Made by a program: the position numbers and the translations under genes. Positions 1-6,957 of a stretch of DNA of 17,936 nt are shown here, piece by piece. The DNA is from JANMEX01 sp031423755 (GTDB lineage: Bacteria; Pseudomonadota; Alphaproteobacteria; Rhizobiales; Rhizobiaceae). The DNA lies in NCBI GenBank assembly GCA_031423755.1, contig JANPGC010000273.1:1-17936 (forward strand), given 5' to 3'. The number at the start of each line of letters is the position of its first letter. Position 1 is the stretch's first letter. The notes under the pieces are model-generated. The model ran no database searches and was not told where the DNA came from. It was given only the letters and a program-made list of their open reading frames with translations.

Positions 1-1
1 C

Positions 2-373
2 CATATCTATCATTGGAATGTCACTGGCCCGCTTTTCAAGCCATTGCATGAATTGACTGAGGAGCATTATGGCGCGCTTTTTGAAGCGGCGGACATTATC
101 GCCGAGCGTATCCGTGGGCTGGGCCATCTTGCTCCGGTAAAGGTCAGTGATGCCGCAGATTTCGCGCCACATAGTGGATCTGCCGAAACCGGAACAGCGG
201 AATCAATGGTTGAAGATCTGGTTGCCGAGCACGAAGCAGCGACACGCAATTTGCGAAAGGCTGCCAAGGACGCTGATGACGGCGACGACATGGTTACGGC
301 TGACATGCTGACGGATCGGCTCGCGTTTCACGAAAAGGCAATCTGGATGCTGCGCGCGACGATCAGCGCGTAA
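2..373 (+). CDS. dps: Dps-type ferritin (DNA starvation/stationary-phase protection), 5'-truncated by window edge
   Basis: Reading frame open from the first bases, so the true start lies outside the window. Dps proteins form 12-subunit shells that oxidise Fe(II) with hydrogen peroxide and store it, protecting DNA. The visible part begins with the family signature HWNVTGPLF and LHELTEEHY. All four ferroxidase ligands known from E. coli Dps can be placed by spacing: the His of HWN, the His of LHE 12 residues later, then Asp and Glu (AADIIAE) 15 and 19 residues after that second His. The C-terminal helix ends FHEKAIWMLRATISA, as is usual. It converges on the stress operon at 424-2880. A general-stress promoter would be expected upstream but is not in view. 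Identity is secure; only the N-terminal quarter or so is missing. Confidence 0.93.
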   Translation, partial: HIYHWNVTGPLFKPLHELTEEHYGALFEAADIIAERIRGLGHLAPVKVSDAADFAPHSGSAETGTAESMVEDLVAEHEAATRNLRKAAKDADDGDDMVTADMLTDRLAFHEKAIWMLRATISA

Positions 374-399
374 GTTTCCCGCCTGCGAGAAAGCGAAAA

Positions 400-420
400 G
401 GGCAGCCACAGCAGTTGCCC
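400..420 (-). terminator. Possible bidirectional stem-loop between dps and the lipid kinase gene
   Basis: GGGCA(GC) at 400-406 pairs with (GT)TGCCC at 414-420, giving a roughly 7-bp stem (one G-T pair) with a 7-base loop in the 50-base space between two convergent genes. On the minus strand it is followed by CCCTTTTCGCTTT, a short T tract, so it serves the minus operon better. On the plus strand the following bases are ATTTCAATTT. The placement is right, but the stem is short and the T tract broken. Confidence 0.4.
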
Positions 421-423
421 ATT

Positions 424-1320
424 TCAATTTGGCATCAGCACATTGAGTGCACGCCGGTGAAGCTTGATGTCCAACAGTTTTTCGAGTGGCGCCAACTCAC
501 CGTCGATGGAGATTTTCCGTCCATCGATTTTTGAGAGCATCTCAATTTTCACACTGTCCGTGGATTGCGAAAGCAAGTGTTCATTGTCTGCCCACCGCAT
601 CAGCAACATGTCCCGCGCCAGCTTCAAGTTTTTCCAAAACGTGAGACGCGGCGCAGAATAGATACCCAGCACTCCGTCATCCAAAGTGTCGGCATAGGGG
701 AGGTGGCCGTCGCCATAGACATTGTTTGAAACTGCAAGGATCGAGTAGTGCCCGCTTTGATCGTCCTCGCCATTTGTCAGGTTAGCCCGAAACGATTGCG
801 GACTGGTCAGGGTCAGCAAAGCTGCCCGCGCGCTTGCCATCCTCTTACCGATGCGCGACCTGTACGGCATCGATTTCCTGAGCTCCACCATTCGGGGTTG
901 GATTCCGAGCGAGACTTGGTGGATGAAAACCCTGCCATTTACGGTGCCAATATCGACCTTTCGGGGCACAGACCCGGCAAGCGCTTCAATGGCAGCTTCC
1001 AGATCAAGCGGCATCTGCAACGAACGCGCGAAAAAATTCATCGTCCCGGCAGGCAATACCCCAAGCACCTTCTTGTGTTCCCAGCACAAGGACGCCGCCA
1101 GAGAAACAGAACCGTCTCCACCGCCAACAATGAGGCAATCAATCGTACCATCTGTCGCCGCCGCCTCCAGAGCCTTCACGATATCTTTGCCGATGGGTGT
1201 GACGACGCGCGCATCATGTCCTTGGGCAATCATGGCTGAGGACAACTTGCGACCGATGTCATCCACATCACTGGTCTTTAATGTGCCACCGTCCCGGTTC
1301 AGCACAATCTGAATGATCAT
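424..1320 (-). CDS. Diacylglycerol kinase-like lipid kinase (DAGKc/YegS-type fold)
   Basis: 298 residues, the usual length for the family. DAGKc proteins phosphorylate diacylglycerol, sphingoid bases or related lipids with ATP at the inner membrane face. The nucleotide-binding motif GGGDGS is at residues 66-71. The second family block, PAGTMNFFARSL, is at about 90-101 and matches the usual P-x-GTxNDFARSLG with Phe in place of Asp. The N-terminus MIIQIVLNRDGG is typical. ATG at 1320 is chosen because a GGAG lies 10 bases upstream; the frame continues upstream only as an overlap with the Crp/Fnr gene. It lies 25 bases after that gene's stop and is probably the last gene of the nepR-ecfG operon. 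The substrate cannot be told from sequence. Confidence 0.85.
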   Translation of the reverse strand: MIIQIVLNRDGGTLKTSDVDDIGRKLSSAMIAQGHDARVVTPIGKDIVKALEAAATDGTIDCLIVGGGDGSVSLAASLCWEHKKVLGVLPAGTMNFFARSLQMPLDLEAAIEALAGSVPRKVDIGTVNGRVFIHQVSLGIQPRMVELRKSMPYRSRIGKRMASARAALLTLTSPQSFRANLTNGEDDQSGHYSILAVSNNVYGDGHLPYADTLDDGVLGIYSAPRLTFWKNLKLARDMLLMRWADNEHLLSQSTDSVKIEMLSKIDGRKISIDGELAPLEKLLDIKLHRRALNVLMPN

Positions 1321-1345
1321 GACACTGTCGCTCCACACGCCCGAA

Positions 1346-2092
1346 TCAAAGGAATGGCCGCCCTGTTTCGGCAGGGGCCGGCCAACCGCCGGTGCGCGCC
1401 AACAGCACGGCGTCAAGTGTTTGAACGCCACTGCCGATCCATTTGATCGCGCCAAGCCTCTGCAACTTACGGATCGTCTTGTTGGTGTGCACCAGAGACA
1501 GTCCAAGAGCGTCTGAGAGATGGCTCTGCGTCAGCGGAATTTCCATCTTGCCGCCAGGCGTGAGACCAACTTGCTTGGCGCGGTGGTAAAGGACTGAGAG
1601 TGCATAGGCTACGCGCTCAACCGCCGTACGCCGGCCGATTGTCAAAAGATTTTCGTCAAGCAGACGCTCTTCGCGGCATGCAATCCATGTCAAATCATAG
1701 GCAAGGGCGGGGTGATTTCTAAACAACATATCAAGACGGCTGCGGTCGAAAACGCAGAGTGTCATCGCAGAAAGAGATTCCACCGAATGCTGGACCTCGC
1801 CTGATATGGTCCCTTCAAGCCCAACCAAATCCCCGGGAAGAACAAAGTTCAGAATTTGACGGCGCCCGTCTTTGAGCATCTTGTATCGGAATCCGGATCC
1901 CTGCAAAACGGTGTAAAGATTCAGGTTGACCGACTTCTCGACGAAAATTGTCGCGCCAGCCTCAACATTGAGTTCGCCGGTCTTGAAGTTTTTCATGAAC
2001 GCCAGTTCGTCTTGCGTAAAAGGACGAAAGTGCGCCATCCTGCGCAATGGACATAGCTCACACTTGGTGGTGCTGGCCCGTTGAATGGTCAT
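1346..2092 (-). CDS. Crp/Fnr-family transcriptional regulator
   Basis: 248 residues. A cyclic-nucleotide-binding-like beta barrel (about 30-120, with DGRRQILNFVLPGDLVGLEG) is followed by a dimerisation helix and a winged helix-turn-helix (LTQSHLSDALGLSLVHTNKTIRKL, about 187-210). The recognition helix carries SLVHTNKT, seen in a rhizobial branch, rather than the E-x-x-S-R of FNR itself. An N-terminal CELCPLR gives C11 and C14; the other cysteines are C113 and C139. The classical four-Cys FNR iron-sulfur pattern is therefore not complete, and the ligand is open. ATG at 2092 is preceded by a strong GAGGGGG Shine-Dalgarno. It follows ecfG by 28 bases on the same strand, so it is likely co-transcribed with the stress sigma factor. 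Family certain; target genes unknown. Confidence 0.9.
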   Translation of the reverse strand: MTIQRASTTKCELCPLRRMAHFRPFTQDELAFMKNFKTGELNVEAGATIFVEKSVNLNLYTVLQGSGFRYKMLKDGRRQILNFVLPGDLVGLEGTISGEVQHSVESLSAMTLCVFDRSRLDMLFRNHPALAYDLTWIACREERLLDENLLTIGRRTAVERVAYALSVLYHRAKQVGLTPGGKMEIPLTQSHLSDALGLSLVHTNKTIRKLQRLGAIKWIGSGVQTLDAVLLARTGGWPAPAETGRPFL

Positions 2093-2120
2093 TTGCCCCC
2101 TCTGTTTCCCACGACCATAT

Positions 2121-2687
2121 TCAGCCAACGAAGGCGCGTTGTGTAACCGAAGCATCGCGTGCGTCAGGACCGAAATCCTCCGCCCCGCTGACAGACAATA
2201 GCTCTTGCAGACGGTGACGCGCCCGATTGACGCGACTCTTGATCGTGCCGACAGCGCAGCAGCATACCGCAGCAGCCTCCTCATAGCTGAGACCCGTAGC
2301 ACCGATCAGGATGATCGCTTCGCGCTGATCCTCCGGAAGCTTGGCAAGCGCAATCTTGAAGTCTTGCATGTCCAGATGTCCGATTTGCGCTGGCGGGACA
2401 GACATTCTTTCTGTGAACAGACCATCACTGTCCTGAATTTCACGCCCGCGCTTGCGCATGCGGCTGTAGAAAAGGTTACGCACAATCGTGAATAGCCACG
2501 CCTTGATGTTGGTCCCCGGCTGGAAGCTCGCCTGCTTTGACCACGCATTCATGAGCGCATCTTGAACGAGATCGTCAGCAATATCCGGCTTGCCGCAAAG
2601 TGAGACTGCAAAGGCCCTCATGGCAGGAAGTTGCGCCAGCAGATCACTCTTGAACGAATAGGTTTCGCCTGCGGTGCTGATGGCCAT
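2121..2687 (-). CDS. ecfG: EcfG-type sigma factor of the general stress response
   Basis: 188 residues with sigma region 2 (about 17-80: DDLVQDALMNAWSK, then IKAWLFTIVRNLFYSRMRKR) and region 4 (about 110-165: LPEDQREAIILIGATGLSYEEAA, VGTIKSRVNRARHRL). These are the hallmarks of the ECF15/EcfG group, which reads GGAAC-N16/17-CGTT promoters. An unusual CCC run sits at 142-144, where relatives often have CGC. ATG at 2687 is chosen because AAGGA lies 8 bases upstream, inside the end of nepR. The nepR stop and this ATG are one base apart, implying translational coupling of the anti-sigma factor and its sigma. An exact EcfG-type promoter precedes nepR, so autoactivation is expected. Assignment rests on sequence plus the nepR/phyR context. 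Confidence 0.95.
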   Translation of the reverse strand: MAISTAGETYSFKSDLLAQLPAMRAFAVSLCGKPDIADDLVQDALMNAWSKQASFQPGTNIKAWLFTIVRNLFYSRMRKRGREIQDSDGLFTERMSVPPAQIGHLDMQDFKIALAKLPEDQREAIILIGATGLSYEEAAAVCCCAVGTIKSRVNRARHRLQELLSVSGAEDFGPDARDASVTQRAFVG

Positions 2688-2688
2688 A

Positions 2689-2880
2689 TCAGCGGTCCTT
2701 CGTTGGTGACTGCGCTCGTTCTGCTTGATCCAGCTTTTCGAGCAGATCGAGAAATTTCTCCGGTATCCCTTCGCTCTCCACTGCTCCATACATGGACTGC
2801 AACAAGCCGGACACCTGTCGGTCAAAGTCCTGCGCGTCGCCAGATATCGGGTTGCTTGGAGGAGTGTTCTTCTTGGTCAT
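2689..2880 (-). CDS. nepR: NepR anti-sigma factor
   Basis: 63 residues, the usual size. NepR binds EcfG and keeps it from RNA polymerase; phosphorylated PhyR, a sigma mimic, takes NepR away. The core is visible as two helices: QVSGLLQSMYGAV and the conserved IPEKFLDLLEKLD at about 39-51. The flanks (KKNTPPSNP at the start, QSPTKDR at the end) look disordered, as in the family. The ATG has AAAGGA upstream at a rather long spacing of about 11 bases. It is the first gene of the minus-strand unit and faces phyR across a 131-base spacer with paired EcfG promoters. Confidence 0.95.
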   Translation of the reverse strand: MTKKNTPPSNPISGDAQDFDRQVSGLLQSMYGAVESEGIPEKFLDLLEKLDQAERAQSPTKDR

Positions 2881-2908
2881 AGGTCAGGCGGTCCTTTTCT
2901 CGCATTTT

Positions 2909-2933
2909 AACGCTCGAAACCAAAAATAGTTCC
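2909..2933 (-). promoter_or_regulatory. EcfG-dependent promoter of nepR-ecfG (GGAAC-N16-CGTT)
   Basis: On the minus strand GGAAC occupies 2933-2929 and CGTT 2912-2909, separated by exactly 16 bases, which is the published alphaproteobacterial general-stress consensus. The -10 element lies about 30 bases before the nepR ATG, leaving a short leader. This predicts positive feedback by EcfG on its own operon. Confidence 0.9.
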
Positions 2934-2940
2934 CATGAAT

Positions 2941-2965
2941 GGAACCATTTTTATTTTCGTTCGTT
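2941..2965 (+). promoter_or_regulatory. EcfG-dependent promoter of phyR (GGAAC-N16-CGTT)
   Basis: On the plus strand GGAAC is at 2941-2945 and CGTT at 2962-2965, separated by exactly 16 bases. A second CGTT at 2958-2961 would give a 12-base spacer and is discounted. The two -35 elements of this divergent pair are only 7 bases apart, so both promoters read away from a shared centre. The phyR ATG lies about 46 bases beyond the -10. Confidence 0.9.
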
Positions 2966-3011
2966 CCAAGGCATAGAGGTCTTTCGGCCACGGGTACACA
3001 GGGAGCAATTC

Positions 3012-3806
3012 ATGCCACTTTCCACACGCATCGCCGGACATTTGCCTTATCTGAGGCGTTACTCCCGCGCCCTGACAGGATCGCAAAATTCCGGTGACAC
3101 CTATGTCTCCGCAGTGCTTGAGGCAATGATTGCAGATATATCGATATTTCCGACTGCATCAAGCGACAGGGTGGCCCTCTATAAACTCTATTCAAAGCTG
3201 TTTGGTTCCATGACACTTGACCTGAAGGAGATTCAGTCACCATTCGCTTGGGAACGCAATGCCGAGCTCTACATGGCGTCAATTCCTCCCAAGGCGCGCC
3301 AGGCGATTCTGCTGGTCGCAGTTGAGGGTTTCAGTTCACGCGAAACCGCAGAAATACTTGAATCAAGCGAGGGCGAGCTGGGTCAGATATTGTCTACTGC
3401 GGCCACCGAGATTTCCGAGCAAATCTCGACCAGCATCATGATAATCGAAGATGAGCCTCTGATCGCAATGGACATCGAAGACATGGTGACTTCGCTCGGC
3501 CACAAGGTTACCGGCATTGCCCGAACCCATACGGAGGCGATTGAACTCTTTAATCGCCAGAAGCCTGCGATGATCCTCGCAGATATTCAACTCGCGGACG
3601 GAAGCTCCGGCATTGACGCGGTCAACGAAATTTTGGAATCAGCCGATATCCCTGTTATTTTCATTACTGCATTCCCCGAACGCCTGTTGACAGGCGACAG
3701 GCCCGAGCCCGCCTTTCTCGTCACCAAGCCATTCAACCCGGACATGGTCAAAGCCTTGATCAGCCAAGCTCTTTTCTTTCAGGGTATCGCGGAGGGCCGC
3801 AACTGA
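3012..3806 (+). CDS. phyR: PhyR, anti-anti-sigma response regulator of the general stress response
   Basis: 264 residues, the family length. The N-terminal EcfG-like sigma domain (about 1-140, including IPPKARQAILLVAVEGFSSRE) cannot start transcription but, when exposed, binds NepR. The C-terminal receiver domain (about 141-260) shows the acidic pair E146/D147 in MIIEDEPL, the phospho-acceptor D191 in ILADIQLADG, T219 in FITAFPE and K239 in VTKPF. The domain order sigma-like then receiver is diagnostic of PhyR. ATG at 3012 follows AGGGAG at suitable spacing. It is divergent from nepR-ecfG and upstream of two HWE kinases that are candidates for controlling D191. All receiver active-site residues are present, so it should be functional. 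Confidence 0.97.
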   Translation: MPLSTRIAGHLPYLRRYSRALTGSQNSGDTYVSAVLEAMIADISIFPTASSDRVALYKLYSKLFGSMTLDLKEIQSPFAWERNAELYMASIPPKARQAILLVAVEGFSSRETAEILESSEGELGQILSTAATEISEQISTSIMIIEDEPLIAMDIEDMVTSLGHKVTGIARTHTEAIELFNRQKPAMILADIQLADGSSGIDAVNEILESADIPVIFITAFPERLLTGDRPEPAFLVTKPFNPDMVKALISQALFFQGIAEGRN

Positions 3807-3825
3807 GAAATATTTGAAGTTGCCG

Positions 3826-3850
3826 GGAACGAAAGCTGATCCTGCGCATT
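3826..3850 (+). promoter_or_regulatory. Weak EcfG-like promoter candidate before the DUF1328 gene (GGAAC-N16-CATT)
   Basis: A perfect GGAAC at 3826-3830 is followed after 16 bases by CATT at 3847-3850, one mismatch to CGTT and at a normally conserved position. The DUF1328 start codon lies 40 bases further on. This geometry resembles the two strong EcfG promoters of the locus, but the changed G makes activity uncertain. Confidence 0.35.
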
Positions 3851-3889
3851 TTGTCGGCAGAAGCATTCTTCGGCAAAGGAGCAATCATC

Positions 3890-4054
3890 ATGCTGTATTA
3901 CACTCTGGTCTTTCTTGTCATTGCATTGATAGCAGGCGCGCTTGGTTTCGGCGGCATTGCAGGCACATCCGCAGGCATCGCGCAGATTCTGTTTTACGTG
4001 TTTCTGGTCCTGTTCGTGCTCTCGCTGTTGGCAAAACTGTTCCGAAAGGTGTGA
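3890..4054 (+). CDS. DUF1328 (UPF0391) small membrane protein
   Basis: 54 residues with two hydrophobic segments (about 2-20 and 28-49) joined by a glycine-rich turn, GALGFGGIAGTSAG, and a basic end, LFRKV. This matches the DUF1328/YtjA-type family of small inner-membrane proteins, for which no biochemical function is established. ATG at 3890 is chosen over one at 3851 because AAAGGAG stands 8 bases before it and because MLYYTLVFLVIALIAG is the family's usual N-terminus. It lies 83 bases after phyR on the same strand and may be read from phyR or from the weak promoter at 3826. Confidence 0.88.
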   Translation: MLYYTLVFLVIALIAGALGFGGIAGTSAGIAQILFYVFLVLFVLSLLAKLFRKV

Positions 4055-4116
4055 TCGGCGATACGAGGCGGTTTAACAGCAAGGTCAGCAGTTGAGAGGA
4101 AAACAGGTGCTCCCGG

Positions 4117-5151
4117 GTGAGTGACAAGGGCAGTCAATCTTGGCAGGGCGAGGCCGATGATTTCGAAGTCATCGCTGCGCTTGCTCTTGGACTGGCTGGG
4201 ACGGATTGCGGCGTAAGCATTCAGGATCGCAGCCTTCGCTATCGCTACATTTTCAATCTGCCCGAATGTTGGGGCGTTTTGCCCGGCTCTGCAGTTGACG
4301 ACGTGTCCATCTACGGACCGCACCTTGGAGAGAAGCTATTGTTGGCAAAGTCAGCGCTCGCCGCCACCGGTGAGCCGCAAAAGCTGACAACCATTGCAAA
4401 AGACCGGATCATATCTTTTTCGATTGACCTGCTTTCCCTTGCGGATCGATCCGTGCTGATCATAACAAAAATCCACGACATAACGCACGCAAGAAAGCGC
4501 GAAGCGACACTCCGGACGCTCCTGCTCGAATTAAGCCACCGATCAAAAAACCTGATGGCAATCATACAAGGCCTGGCTACGCAATCAGCCAAATATTCTC
4601 CTTCCATTGAAAGCTTTATCAAATCGTTCACCGGCCGACTTCAAGCAGTCTCCGGCGCGCAGGATGTTCTGGTGGATTCAAATTGGCAGGGTGCCAAGCT
4701 GTTTGAATTGGCGCGTCGCCAACTCCTGCTTGCGGAAGCGGATCATGACACAAATGTGATATTTGAGGGGGAAGACATTGAGCTCGACCCCAATCAATCC
4801 CTGCATATTGGTTTGGCGCTGCACGAGCTTGCAATGTCGGCCGCAACGCCCACTCAAAAAAGCGTTGGGTTAAAGCGGGTTTCACTAAAGGCCAAGATCC
4901 AAAAGGTTGCCGATCGCGAGCTCGTTTTGTTGGAATGGACCAGCGCTCCCGGATTGGATGAACTTGCGACGCCGAGTGATTTTGGTTCGGTACTGCTTGA
5001 GAAAGTCGTCCCCGCTGCCGTGTCAGGTGTCGTTCACAAAAACCAGACGGATGAGGGCGTAACCTGGAATCTGACCTTCCCGCTTCGCCCCGAAATGCCC
5101 AAACCAAAAGATAAAAAGCGCCGCTCAGTGAGAGTGTCACCGCTCAAATGA
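4117..5151 (+). CDS. HWE-type histidine kinase homologue with degenerate ATP-binding domain
   Basis: 344 residues, no membrane segment. Residues about 20-125 form a PAS-like sensor (GVSIQDRSLRYRYIF through KIHDITHARKRE). The phospho-acceptor block LLLELSHRSKNLMAIIQG has H141 and the HRxxN motif found in kinases of the general stress response. The catalytic domain is abnormal. The N-box reads HELAMSAATP, with S241 where HELATNA has Asn. The W-x-E motif is WTS (S276 for Glu), and the G-box is DFGS rather than GFGS. A lysine/arginine-rich tail (KPKDKKRRSVRV) ends the protein. The start is GTG at 4117 with only a weak AGG upstream; an in-frame stop at 4093 rules out a longer protein. It lies in the phyR direction and may act as a phosphatase, decoy or allosteric partner rather than a kinase. 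Confidence 0.85.
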   Translation: MSDKGSQSWQGEADDFEVIAALALGLAGTDCGVSIQDRSLRYRYIFNLPECWGVLPGSAVDDVSIYGPHLGEKLLLAKSALAATGEPQKLTTIAKDRIISFSIDLLSLADRSVLIITKIHDITHARKREATLRTLLLELSHRSKNLMAIIQGLATQSAKYSPSIESFIKSFTGRLQAVSGAQDVLVDSNWQGAKLFELARRQLLLAEADHDTNVIFEGEDIELDPNQSLHIGLALHELAMSAATPTQKSVGLKRVSLKAKIQKVADRELVLLEWTSAPGLDELATPSDFGSVLLEKVVPAAVSGVVHKNQTDEGVTWNLTFPLRPEMPKPKDKKRRSVRVSPLK

Positions 5152-5311
5152 TTTCGATACAAGCCAATCTAACGGTGTGCGATCATCAGCAGCTGCCGTT
5201 CATGCAACGATCAATCGCGTATCCCGCACTGTAGAAAAATCGTAGCCCAACATGTCAAAAGACATTGCGGCCCCGGTTGCGGCGGTTAGTTTGGCCCTCG
5301 AAGGGCGATAC

Positions 5312-6928
5312 ATGAAAAGAATTGCACCCATTGCTGTGTTGTTATCCGTTGCGGCGATTGGCACGGGGATGACAATGTTTGTGAACGCCGCTGCAAACCG
5401 CGCGGCCCAATCACAATTCGATTTGATCGCAAACGAGGCAACAGACAGGCTTGATCGGCGTATCAACCGGCAGCTCCTTTTGCTGATGGCGACAGCTGCG
5501 CACGTGGAAACGAGCAGCACACCGCTGGTGCGCGCGGATTTCGCCAGTTTTATAGAGGCGCTCGATCTTGCCAAAAACAACCCGGGCATGCGCGGCATCG
5601 GGTTCGCGCCGTTGATGGATAGGGGCCGGGAGGCCGAGGTCGAGGCGCTCATCAGCTCCAATTACGGGACAGACTTGAAAATTTGGCCGCAGACTGCGCA
5701 ATCCTTGCGCACCCCCGTCATACTTCTGGAGCCGGATGAGCCTCGCAGTCGCGGCGCGTTGGGCTATGACATGTTCAACAACGATATCCGGCGCCGCGCT
5801 ATGCAGGCAGCACTTGAGTCCGGCGAAGCCAACGCCACCGCGCCAGTAAGGCTGGTCACAGAAAAGGCAGGTGAGGAACAAAATGGGTTCCTCGTCTACC
5901 TTCCGGTCAAACTCAAGTCGTTCGGCACCCGGTTGACAGGCGTGAACACCGACGTCATCGGCTTCGTTTACGCCCCTTTCCGCGCCGGCGATCTGCATAG
6001 CACTGCCTGGGCATCGTATGAACTGCCAGCCTTGTTCAAAACCAGTGATACTCTGGCAGGCGGCGCTGTTTTGGCACAGTCACCTGATTTTGATGCGGAG
6101 TCGGCCAAAGGTTCGTTCAAAGCGGATCGGGAAATCAACGTGGCCGGTCGCAAGTGGCGCATTCAATTTGTCTCGACAGAGGCCTTTGCCGGGAGCAATT
6201 GGCAGATAGGCACGTGGCTCTTGGGTATCGTTTCCATGTTGTTTGCGGCCGCGCTGGCGACTTCAACGCGCGCGCAGCTCCTGTCCGTTGAAACCGCTCA
6301 TAGGCTCGCCGCAGTCTCCCTGCAGGCTTCGGATGACAAGGACATGATGCTTCAAGAAATGAAGCATCGCATCAAGAACTCCATCGCACGCGTTCTGGCC
6401 ATTGCCCGGCAAACCGCCTCTGGTGCCGGGAGCGTGGAAGATTTCACAAATTCATTCTTTTCACGGCTGCAATCCATGTCGGCAGCGCAGGAACTTTTGA
6501 CACGGTCACACTGGGAGAAGGCGGATTTGCGCGAGTTGCTCGACGGCGAGCTTCGCCAGATTTTGGGTGACAGCTGGAGCAGGTGCCGCCTGTCGGGTGA
6601 AAGCATCAGTCTCAACGCGCGCGCCACACAGGCTCTTGGCTTGACCTTTCATGAATTGGCGACCAACGCGCTTAAGTACGGTGATCCAAAAGGCATCGAA
6701 TCAGGGCTTGCAGTCCATTGGAAATTTGTCAAATCCGGCAGCAAGGATGTTCTGGTCATCGAGTGGCACGAGCCCGGAGGATCAATGAAAGCCGAAGAAA
6801 AAGCTGGATTTGGCTCAAAGCTGATCAAGATGAATGTCGAGCGTGAACTTGGCGGGACAATGGAGCGGGTGACAGACAAGCAAGGTCTTGTCATACGGCT
6901 GACACTGCCTCGGCAGTCAATTGCCTGA
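5312..6928 (+). CDS. Membrane-bound CHASE-domain HWE histidine kinase, candidate PhyR kinase
   Basis: 538 residues from ATG 5312, chosen because AAGGG lies 6 bases upstream; an in-frame ATG at 5252 has no Shine-Dalgarno. A first membrane helix (about 3-24) leads to a large periplasmic region of CHASE type (about 50-290, including RGIGFAPLMDRGRE and LGYDMFNNDIRRRAMQAAL). A second helix follows at about 298-317 (TWLLGIVSMLFAAALA), then a cytoplasmic HWE kinase. The H-box is LQEMKHRIKNSIARVL with H352, the N-box is HELATNALKYG with N452, the W-x-E motif is WHE, and the G-box is AGFGSKLI. All are intact, unlike its neighbour. Context and the HRxxN motif make PhyR the likely substrate, directly or through the neighbouring protein; the stimulus is unknown. 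Confidence 0.88.
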   Translation: MKRIAPIAVLLSVAAIGTGMTMFVNAAANRAAQSQFDLIANEATDRLDRRINRQLLLLMATAAHVETSSTPLVRADFASFIEALDLAKNNPGMRGIGFAPLMDRGREAEVEALISSNYGTDLKIWPQTAQSLRTPVILLEPDEPRSRGALGYDMFNNDIRRRAMQAALESGEANATAPVRLVTEKAGEEQNGFLVYLPVKLKSFGTRLTGVNTDVIGFVYAPFRAGDLHSTAWASYELPALFKTSDTLAGGAVLAQSPDFDAESAKGSFKADREINVAGRKWRIQFVSTEAFAGSNWQIGTWLLGIVSMLFAAALATSTRAQLLSVETAHRLAAVSLQASDDKDMMLQEMKHRIKNSIARVLAIARQTASGAGSVEDFTNSFFSRLQSMSAAQELLTRSHWEKADLRELLDGELRQILGDSWSRCRLSGESISLNARATQALGLTFHELATNALKYGDPKGIESGLAVHWKFVKSGSKDVLVIEWHEPGGSMKAEEKAGFGSKLIKMNVERELGGTMERVTDKQGLVIRLTLPRQSIA

Positions 6929-6957
6929 AACTTGCACGCACAACTGCTGGCAATCGT

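Noticed and set aside
191..215. GGAAC inside dps
   Set aside because: No CGTT at the right distance and no gene start downstream.
748..1312. Plus-strand frames of 163 and 153 codons over the lipid kinase gene
   Set aside because: Two overlapping frames in different phases without motifs; the minus-strand kinase has GGGDGS and a complete fold.
2941..2961. GGAAC with the nearer CGTT at 2958-2961
   Set aside because: A 12-base spacer is outside the 16-17 range for EcfG; CGTT at 2962 gives exactly 16.
4628..5140. Minus-strand 170-codon frame opposite the degenerate kinase
   Set aside because: Antisense shadow; Pro/Arg-rich with no recognisable domain, while the plus-strand frame shows kinase motifs throughout.
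5411..5998. Minus-strand 195-codon frame opposite the CHASE domain
   Set aside because: Antisense shadow of a clear coding sequence; no motif or ribosome site.
6920..6954. ATTGCC/GGCAAT inverted pair between the convergent CHASE kinase and AI-2E-type genes
   Set aside because: A 23-base loop and no T tract; likely chance.
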